From positions 2,704,501 to 2,768,500 of the forward strand of contig NZ_MQUC01000003.1 in assembly GCF_002994045.1 (NCBI RefSeq): DNA of 64,000 nt, given 5' to 3'. Below are positions 58,057 to 64,000 of the stretch, piece by piece. The number at the start of each line of letters is the position of its first letter. Position 1 is the first letter of the stretch. A model generated the notes under the pieces. The model was not told the DNA's origin. It did not search any database and saw only the letters and a program-made list of their open reading frames with translations. The position numbers and the translations under genes were made by a program. This DNA comes from Nonlabens agnitus. GTDB lineage: Bacteria; Bacteroidota; Bacteroidia; Flavobacteriales; Flavobacteriaceae.

Positions 58057-59967
58057 TTAATTTTTAGGGCTGGAAGGCGTGATCTCAAAGTTTGGTCTCT
58101 TGCCTACGCTTACCTCGCTAGAACCCAAAATCTGAACGGTTCCTGCTGTAAAGTCTTCCTCGGTCGCGTCAAAGATGTTGTCCACGTATTTCTGTGGATT
58201 TCTGTCAATGTATGGAAACCAGGTGCTGTGAATCTGGATCATGATGCGGTGCCCTTTTTTGAAGGTATGCAGTACATCCTGCAATGGAAAGTTCACTGAT
58301 GTTTTTTGACCTTTTACAAAAGCTTCTGGCTTTGAAAAGTCATTACGGAAACGGCCTCTAAAAGTCTCTGCACGTACCAATTGTTGGTATCCCGCGAGAG
58401 TCACATGGTCTGGAGTCTTTTCCTCATTTTGCATGGTGTCTGGATAGACATCGATGACCTTGACGATAAAATCTGCATCTGTGATGTCCTTGAGAATCAC
58501 GTCCAGATTGGCTTGTATCTCGCCTGCAAGTCTGGTGTCATCTTCTAGGACGTCTGTCTGGAAAGTAAGCACATCAGGTCTTCTAGAGGCATGGCGCTGG
58601 TCGTCTGTCATGTAGGCACGAGGCGTGAAAGTCACCGGCGTTACCTCACTACGAAAAGGTACTGGATGAGCAGGATCGCTAACATAATCAAAGCTAGCGG
58701 TCTCGTCTTCTTTTTCGTTCATCAACAATTTGCCGTTTTTGCCAAAACCAAAAACGATCTGCTCTTGTTTAGGCGGCCATACATTGAACTGTTCCCATTG
58801 CTTCAAGCCTGTATCAAACATATAAGCTTCTGGCAACTGCGGATTCTTGGCACCTTTTAAGTGATGCTCAAAGAATGGTGTTTCAATATTACGCTGGTAA
58901 AATGTCGAGATACTGTCACCAAAAACGATGTGGTTAACCATTTGCGTGCCTGGTTCACGAGCCCAGTTACCGTGGCTCCATGGACCCATCACGATGGTGT
59001 TGTTTTTGTTTTTTGGATTGTTGCGTTCCACATTTTTATAGATGGTTAACGGTCCATACAAATCCTCTGCATCAAACCATCCACCTACGGTCATGACCGA
59101 ATGGTCCACGTTCTCCAGATGATTGACGATGGATCTTTTTTGCCAGAACTCGTCATAGTTGGGATGTTCTGTTACTTGCTTCCAGAATTCGTTGTCTGGA
59201 TAAATATTCTCGGTCACGTTTTTTAAAGGGCCCAACGCCATGTTATAGGCATAAGAGTCCTTTGTGTTTCCTGCAGCTCGCATGGCTTCCCATTTATCGT
59301 TGTACCAGCTCTCTGTAGTTGGTCCTTCCGTTTGATGTCCAAATACTGGATAGGCCATCAAATAGCTTTGCAAAGTGGCGCCCATGTGATGAAAGTCATC
59401 AAAAAAGAAATCACCAATAGGTGCTTGTGGTGATGAGGCCACTAGTGCCGGATGCGCATCTGGCAAGGCCGCTGCGGTGTAGAATCCTGGATAGGAAATA
59501 CCCCATTGACCTACTTTCTTATTGGTGTTCTTAAGGTTATTCACCAGCCAGTCAATCGTATCATAGGTGTCTGAACTTTCATCGATATCCTTAGTGTTCT
59601 TGATATCATTCCCTGGAATATTAGGTGTCATGTTGTTAAAGGTACCTTCACTCATCCATCGACCGCGCACATCTTGATAGACAAAAATGTAGCCATCTTC
59701 CATCATGTATTTGTTGGGACCCAATGATCTCTTGAATTCATTCTCACCATAAGGCGCCACACTATAGCAGGTGCGTTGCATCATTATGGGATATTTTTTT
59801 GAGGTGTCCTTTGGCGCATAGATTACGGTGTACAGCTTCACACCATCACGCATCGGAATGTATTGTACGGTTTTAGTGTAATTGTCTTGTACATAGGTGG
59901 ATGAGGATTGCGCTTTCGCGAAAGCGAACCCAACAACCAACAATACGGTAACGAAAATGTTTTTCAT
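58057..59967 (-). CDS. Exported CocE/NonD-family (X-Pro peptidase S15-like) hydrolase
   Basis: A 636-residue secreted serine hydrolase from ATG 59967. Signal MKNIFVTVLLVVGF leads into AFAKAQ, the AFAKA (residues 15-19) coming from a palindrome copy. The catalytic domain shows VQYIPMRDGVKLYTVIYAPKD, the DVRGRWMSEG loop, nucleophile Ser in GQWGISYPGFYT, Asp in GGWFDAEDLYG and His in GPWSHGNW. The C-terminal jelly roll matches X-Pro dipeptidyl-peptidase S15 family proteins (HRIMIQIHSTWFPYIDRN). It may be a peptidase or acylase. It precedes the exported deformylase-like gene by 1 bp. Confidence 0.93.
   Translation of the reverse strand: MKNIFVTVLLVVGFAFAKAQSSSTYVQDNYTKTVQYIPMRDGVKLYTVIYAPKDTSKKYPIMMQRTCYSVAPYGENEFKRSLGPNKYMMEDGYIFVYQDVRGRWMSEGTFNNMTPNIPGNDIKNTKDIDESSDTYDTIDWLVNNLKNTNKKVGQWGISYPGFYTAAALPDAHPALVASSPQAPIGDFFFDDFHHMGATLQSYLMAYPVFGHQTEGPTTESWYNDKWEAMRAAGNTKDSYAYNMALGPLKNVTENIYPDNEFWKQVTEHPNYDEFWQKRSIVNHLENVDHSVMTVGGWFDAEDLYGPLTIYKNVERNNPKNKNNTIVMGPWSHGNWAREPGTQMVNHIVFGDSISTFYQRNIETPFFEHHLKGAKNPQLPEAYMFDTGLKQWEQFNVWPPKQEQIVFGFGKNGKLLMNEKEDETASFDYVSDPAHPVPFRSEVTPVTFTPRAYMTDDQRHASRRPDVLTFQTDVLEDDTRLAGEIQANLDVILKDITDADFIVKVIDVYPDTMQNEEKTPDHVTLAGYQQLVRAETFRGRFRNDFSKPEAFVKGQKTSVNFPLQDVLHTFKKGHRIMIQIHSTWFPYIDRNPQKYVDNIFDATEEDFTAGTVQILGSSEVSVGKRPNFEITPSSPKN
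59911..59926. repeat. 16-bp palindrome in the signal peptide of the CocE-like protein
   Basis: Exact copy, translated as A-F-A-K-A before Gln20; the same protein context as in the deformylase-like neighbour. Confidence 0.95.
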
Positions 59968-60003
59968 AAGAAATAGATATGGCTTAAAGATAGTCAATGC
60001 GAC

Positions 60004-60032
60004 AAAAAAAGGCCTCCAACTAGGAGACCTTT
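60004..60032 (-). terminator. Terminator after the M13 peptidase gene
   Basis: On the minus strand, AAAGGTCTCC / GGAGGCCTTT with one G-U pair and a following run of seven Ts. Confidence 0.88.
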
Positions 60033-60051
60033 CTTGAGTGTTCAAATGGTG

Positions 60052-62130
60052 TTACCAGATTATCACGCGATCTTCTGGTTTGACGTACATTCCGTCGCCT
60101 TCTTTGATGTCAAAAGCATCATAGAACGCCTGGATATTTTGAAGCGGCACATAGCCACGATACATACCAGGTGAGTGAGTATCACCCTTGATGCGCTGTT
60201 GGAGTGCCTCATCACGCATCTTGGTACGCCATACCGTTGCCCAGCTTATGAAAAAGCGTTGCTCTTGAGTAAATCCATCAATATCTTCTTCTGGTCTGCC
60301 TTTATCGTCCAGCCACATTTGTAGGGCATCATAGGCCGCATTCACACCGCCTAGATCGCCGATATTCTCGCCTAAAGTGAACTTACCGTTGATGAAAACA
60401 TCTGGCATTACTTCAATGGCGCTGTACTGGTCTGCAAGGTTGGTTCCCAATCCTTCAAATTTTGTGTTATCCTCGTCTGTCCACCAGTTGGTCATGTTTC
60501 CAGATGCGTCAAAACGAGCGCCACTGTCATCAAAACCGTGAGAGATCTCGTGGCCAATTACTGCGCCCATACCGCCAAAGTTGATCGCCGCATCTGCGTT
60601 ATAATCATAAAAGGGTGGTTGTAGAATCGCTGCCGGGAAAACAATCTCGTTATAATATGGATTGTAGTAGGCGTTCACTGTTTGTGGAGACATGAACCAT
60701 TCTGTCTTATCCACAGACTCGCCTAAATCGTTGAGGTTATCTTGACGGTTCCATTTGCTTACCGCCATCATGTTGTCAAAAAGAGTACCGCCATTTTCTG
60801 GGCTTTTTATTTCCAGAGCGCTGTAATCCTTCCACTTGTCGGGATATCCTATTTTGATCGTCATGCCGTTAAGTTTGTCAATGGCTTTTTTCTTGGTGTC
60901 TGCACTCATCCAGTCTAAGGCATTGATGCGCACTTCATAAGCTTTCTTGACATAGTCGATCATCTCTAAAGCTTTGTCCTTTGCTTCTTTAGGGAATTTT
61001 TCATCTACATACAGTTTACCCAAAGCTTCACCAACAGTTCCATTGACCACATCTAGGGCACGTTCTTCCAAAGGTTCTTGTTCTACGGCACCGCGCATCG
61101 TTTTGCTGTAAAAATCCCAGTTGGCATCTTCCAAGGTGCTGGACAAGCTGCTGGCCGATCGATTGATGATGGTCCATTTTAAATAATCCTTGATCACTGG
61201 CAGATTCTTTTGCGCGATCATAGGCTGTAGGGATTTCAAATAATCTGGTTGTGAAACGATAATGGTATCAAAATCCTTTACACCTAAGGTTTCAAAATAA
61301 CGTTCCCAGTCCATCGCTGGAACCAGTTTTTTCAAGTTTTCTTTAGGCATAGGATTGTAAGATAGCAAAGGGTTTCTACTAGAAACCTTATTCATCATAG
61401 GCTTGGCTAATTTCCCTTCAAAGGCTACAATTTCTGCAGCGGTGGTTTTTGCAGCAAGACTATCCGTTCCTGTTAGGCTCAACATGCGAGCCACGTGTTG
61501 CTTGTATTTTTCAAGCTTTTGCTTGCTATCTTCGTCCTGTTCCACATAGTATTCACGTGCCATTCCTAGGCTACCTGTTCCTAATTGTGCAACGTTGATG
61601 TTGGTGTCCTTGGCATCTGGTGATGCATAGAATGATATCAAACCGTTAATCCCGTAAGCGGAAAGATCACCTAGCAATTCTGGCAATTGGTTGATGTTAG
61701 TCACCGCATCGACCTGCTGTAAATAGGGAAGAAGAGGTTCGTAGCCCGTGTTGTCACGATTTTCTGTATCGACGATGGATTGAAACAGGTACACAGCCTT
61801 TGCCTGGTCAGACGCTGGGTCTAGATTCTCATCTTTTTCAGCTTTTCTTAGAATGGCAAGTACGTCTGCGTCTGTTTGCTTGCGCAGCTTGTTGAAGCCG
61901 CCCCAAACGGTTTGGTCTGCTGGAATTTCGGTTGAATCGATCCAGGTACCGTTGACATATCTATAAAAGTCATCCTTAGGACTCACTAAGGTATCCATGG
62001 CGGTAAAGTCTATGCCGGGATAGGTGTTGTTTTCAGCGATTTCGGTTTCCTTTTCATCTTTACAGGATGCGAAAACGGTGATTATGGCTATGATCATAAG
62101 TGATCTAACAGCGCTCCAATGGTGTTTCAT
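60052..62130 (-). CDS. M13 family (neprilysin-like) zinc metallopeptidase lipoprotein
   Basis: A 692-residue lipoprotein (lipobox VFASC, Cys23). The M13 N-terminal domain starts with PGIDFTAMDTLVSPKDDFYRY, and the catalytic domain has NAYYNPYYNEIVFPAAILQPP, zinc motif VIGHEISHGFDDSGARFD, third ligand region GENIGDLGGVNAAYDA and the C-terminal AFDIKEGDGMYVKPEDRVIIW. It degrades peptides outside the inner membrane. It has its own promoter (TTG-N18-TACATTTA) and terminator. Confidence 0.96.
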   Translation of the reverse strand: MKHHWSAVRSLMIIAIITVFASCKDEKETEIAENNTYPGIDFTAMDTLVSPKDDFYRYVNGTWIDSTEIPADQTVWGGFNKLRKQTDADVLAILRKAEKDENLDPASDQAKAVYLFQSIVDTENRDNTGYEPLLPYLQQVDAVTNINQLPELLGDLSAYGINGLISFYASPDAKDTNINVAQLGTGSLGMAREYYVEQDEDSKQKLEKYKQHVARMLSLTGTDSLAAKTTAAEIVAFEGKLAKPMMNKVSSRNPLLSYNPMPKENLKKLVPAMDWERYFETLGVKDFDTIIVSQPDYLKSLQPMIAQKNLPVIKDYLKWTIINRSASSLSSTLEDANWDFYSKTMRGAVEQEPLEERALDVVNGTVGEALGKLYVDEKFPKEAKDKALEMIDYVKKAYEVRINALDWMSADTKKKAIDKLNGMTIKIGYPDKWKDYSALEIKSPENGGTLFDNMMAVSKWNRQDNLNDLGESVDKTEWFMSPQTVNAYYNPYYNEIVFPAAILQPPFYDYNADAAINFGGMGAVIGHEISHGFDDSGARFDASGNMTNWWTDEDNTKFEGLGTNLADQYSAIEVMPDVFINGKFTLGENIGDLGGVNAAYDALQMWLDDKGRPEEDIDGFTQEQRFFISWATVWRTKMRDEALQQRIKGDTHSPGMYRGYVPLQNIQAFYDAFDIKEGDGMYVKPEDRVIIW

Positions 62131-62151
62131 TGTATTGAAATTTTAGTGTGA

Positions 62152-62180
62152 TAAATGTAATTTGTTTTCCACCGTTGCAA
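62152..62180 (-). promoter_or_regulatory. Promoter of the M13 peptidase gene
   Basis: On the minus strand, TTG (62180-62178), an 18-bp spacer, then TACATTTA (62159-62152), one mismatch to the -7 consensus. Confidence 0.5.
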
Positions 62181-62237
62181 CAACATTACTAAACGGATTT
62201 AACAATGTGGTTGTAATGGAGTGGTTGTAGTAGAGTT

Positions 62238-62273
62238 CGCTTTCCTGTCTGCCGACAGGCAGGCGCGAAAGCG
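62238..62273. repeat. Expanded palindrome (36 bp) upstream of the M13 gene
   Basis: Exact expanded form between the T9SS cargo terminator and the M13 promoter. Confidence 0.95.
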
Positions 62274-62323
62274 ATACTTTCCAATCTATAGGTGCATCTT
62301 GACTAGGATTTGTTACAATAAAA

Positions 62324-62350
62324 AAGAGCTTTCCTCTATGGAAAGCTCTT
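62324..62350 (-). terminator. Terminator after the T9SS cargo gene
   Basis: Arms AAGAGCTTTCC / GGAAAGCTCTT around 5 nt; the minus strand continues with TTTTTATTG. Confidence 0.88.
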
Positions 62351-62374
62351 CAATGTAGAGTAAATAAAGCGTTG

Positions 62375-64000
62375 TTAGCGTACTAGTAGTTTTTGAGTTG
62401 TCGAGTCGCCGTTAGATGATAGGGTCAAGAAGTACATTCCTGGTGCGAAACCAGTAAGGTCCAATGTTTCTTTTTTATTGTCGATCGTTGCAGATCGCAA
62501 GATTTGCTTGCCCGTGATGTCTGTTACCTGATAGTTATATTCACTATCCATTTTCCAATTAAGGTTGAAAATACCGTTGGATGGATTAGGATAAACGGTG
62601 TACTGAAGCTCCTGCTTTGCATTTGTGCTGGTGTTTTTTCCTGTGATCATAACATTATCAAGCACAACACCTTCTTGATTGATCGACTGATCAGAGTGAA
62701 ACACAAATCTAAAAATGACACGTTCGTTACCTACAAGATCGTCCAGTGAGGTCTTGTAAGTGGTCATCTGGCTGTTAGTACCTGTCCATTGTCCACCTTG
62801 ACAGCTAAAGCAGTTATTGCCTTCATTTGATTTGTTTGAGCTGTACCAGTTTTCATCATCTGCATTGCCTAGTAGGTTCCAGTTATTCCCATTATCTGTC
62901 GAGTATTGCACATAGAATATATCCCAATCCTGCTCTAGGTCATAGGCCATATCAAACTTGAACTGGGCCGTATCTACATCAGCTAGGTTGTAGCATCCAG
63001 TGTATAGGTAGGCTACGGTTAGGTCTGTATAATTACCATCTAGATTTGTGGCATATACTTGTTGACCATCTGCCGCCTTATTCAACAATCTGCCTTTAGG
63101 AGTACCGCGCTCCCAAAGGACGTTTGCGCTTTTCTCATTTAAAGTAACCAGAGTTTCTTGTTCAAAACCGTAGTTCCGGTTAAGATTTGCAGAATTGTTT
63201 TGAACGATGGTCAATGTTTTGAAATTGTTGCTCAAAAATTCATCGTTGTCTGCAGATACTTGTAATCTAAGAGTGTACGATCCTGGTTCAAGATTTAAAT
63301 CATCAATAGTGACGATTACTTCTTCTTGAGGGTCGATTTCTAGCTCGTAATTTCTAGATAGGTCTGCACCACCATTGATGGAATAAGTAAGAGTTACTTT
63401 GTTGATAGGATTCATACCTGTATTCTCAAGCAGAACATCTACGATGTTACTGCCACAATCGATGGAACCACCATCATTGTTAGAGGCAGATTTCATGCGA
63501 ATGTCATCCATAGGTTGTACAAACTCTACTTTAGTTTGCCATACACCACGACCATAGGTTCCAGCGGTCATGATCATATCATTAGGATTGATCTCGATGT
63601 CACGAACATTTACATTAGGAAGATTATTGGAAAACTTAACCCAATTTCCAGACGCTTCCAGATATTTGAAAATACCTACCGTTGTTCCAACAAATAAGGC
63701 ATTGTCTGCACTGTTTGCCAGGTGAGCCAAAGTGTTTTTACCTAAGTGTGGTAAATTAGAAGTAATGTCTTCAAAGTTAGCACCCATATCATTGCTCATC
63801 ATTATTTTACCATAAGCTGATCCGGTAGCTACATAAAGGATATTATCGTTATTGTTGTTTACTTCAATCGCTGTGATTTCTCCAGGAAGTTCTTTGATCC
63901 AGGTAAATTCCTTACCACCATCTGTACTTCTAAACAATTGCGCATCAACCGCCACATACATGATATCTTCATTGATAGGATCGATTTCCAAAACATCGAT
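62375..64000 (-). CDS. T9SS cargo protein with BNR-type repeats, 3' part
   Basis: The frame is open to the right edge, so the start is missing; at least 541 residues are present. The N-terminal part seen here has sortilin/BNR-type blade repeats (LFRSTDGGKEFTW, TYGRGVWQTKVEF). Two beta-sandwich-like regions follow (VDVLLENTGMNPINKVTLTY, then a domain with ENWYSSNKS and VVLDNVMITG). It closes with a type A T9SS sorting domain (YTVYPNPSNGIFNL to FYLTLS-like MYFLTLSSNG and KLLVR). It should be secreted across the outer membrane and attached to the surface. Its enzyme activity, if any, lies outside the window or is absent. Confidence 0.9.
   Translation of the reverse strand: MDVLEIDPINEDIMYVAVDAQLFRSTDGGKEFTWIKELPGEITAIEVNNNNDNILYVATGSAYGKIMMSNDMGANFEDITSNLPHLGKNTLAHLANSADNALFVGTTVGIFKYLEASGNWVKFSNNLPNVNVRDIEINPNDMIMTAGTYGRGVWQTKVEFVQPMDDIRMKSASNNDGGSIDCGSNIVDVLLENTGMNPINKVTLTYSINGGADLSRNYELEIDPQEEVIVTIDDLNLEPGSYTLRLQVSADNDEFLSNNFKTLTIVQNNSANLNRNYGFEQETLVTLNEKSANVLWERGTPKGRLLNKAADGQQVYATNLDGNYTDLTVAYLYTGCYNLADVDTAQFKFDMAYDLEQDWDIFYVQYSTDNGNNWNLLGNADDENWYSSNKSNEGNNCFSCQGGQWTGTNSQMTTYKTSLDDLVGNERVIFRFVFHSDQSINQEGVVLDNVMITGKNTSTNAKQELQYTVYPNPSNGIFNLNWKMDSEYNYQVTDITGKQILRSATIDNKKETLDLTGFAPGMYFLTLSSNGDSTTQKLLVR

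Noticed and set aside
57619..58299. 226-codon plus-strand frame opposite the deformylase and CocE-like genes
   Set aside because: It is antisense to two proteins with complete catalytic motifs, has no recognisable domain, and its codons mirror the opposite genes.
1..64000. CRISPR array, insertion sequence, prophage or integron
   Set aside because: No regularly spaced repeats, transposase, integrase or phage structural genes were found; the repeated palindromes are dispersed and irregularly spaced.

Overview
The window looks like chromosome from a marine Flavobacteriaceae species (Bacteroidota). The signs are gldH, a C-terminal type IX secretion (T9SS) sorting domain, TonB-dependent receptors with carboxypeptidase-like N-termini, DUF3078 and DUF5689 proteins, many lipoproteins, and Bacteroidota promoters (-7 element TAnnTTTG) without Shine-Dalgarno sites. 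I see no transposase, phage, CRISPR array or rRNA. A 16-bp palindrome, CGCTTTCGCGAAAGCG, and a 36-bp expanded form occur about 24 times in 64 kb, roughly once per 2.7 kb. About ten copies lie inside genes and are translated as AFAKA or RFRES. I cannot fix the genus; Nonlabens or Dokdonia relatives are plausible.

Layout. 1-3.5 kb: end of an AsmA-like protein and two tandem DUF3078 barrel paralogs. 3.5-12 kb (minus strand): a SUF iron-sulfur assembly locus, in transcription order HesB/SufA-like, sufB, MBL-fold lipoprotein, small lipoprotein, sufC, sufD, sufS, META lipoprotein, sufE, SufT-like, DUF2480. 12-14.3 kb: thiL, a zinc-ribbon mini-protein and an alpha/beta hydrolase. 14.4-21 kb: two endonuclease/exonuclease/phosphatase (EEP) proteins flanking a DUF5689 lipoprotein and a TonB receptor, read here as a candidate exported phosphodiesterase/uptake system. 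21-28.7 kb: yraN, LD-carboxypeptidase, paired lipoproteins, metG, a 43-codon gene, pirin and two PLDc_N-type mini-proteins. 28.8-31.4 kb: a TPP riboswitch in front of a TonB receptor, so predicted thiamine or thiamine-precursor import.

31.5-41.3 kb: a Rieske-like lipoprotein, greA-HIT-ankyrin, bacilliredoxin, an AT-rich solitary P-loop ATPase with a C-terminal zinc ribbon (the best accessory/defence candidate), a frameshifted PlsC acyltransferase, acyl-ACP desaturase, aldo/keto reductase, histidine kinase and enoyl-CoA hydratase. 41.3-47 kb (minus strand): a metal-uptake locus running from a DtxR-family regulator with a 24-bp operator-like palindrome, through a barrel protein, metal-binding lipoprotein and ATPase, to two permeases with C-terminal winged-helix extensions. 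47-57.2 kb: DnaJ/TerB protein, SCO protein, rseP, tRNA-Asn, RicT-like protein, gldH, PBP1A, DEDD exonuclease and a double-ATPase peptide transporter protein. 57.2-64 kb: an orphan promoter with a possible small RNA, a signal-peptide-bearing peptide deformylase paired with a CocE-type hydrolase, an M13 peptidase and a truncated T9SS cargo protein.

All identifications come from reading the sequence and recalling family motifs; no database search was run.
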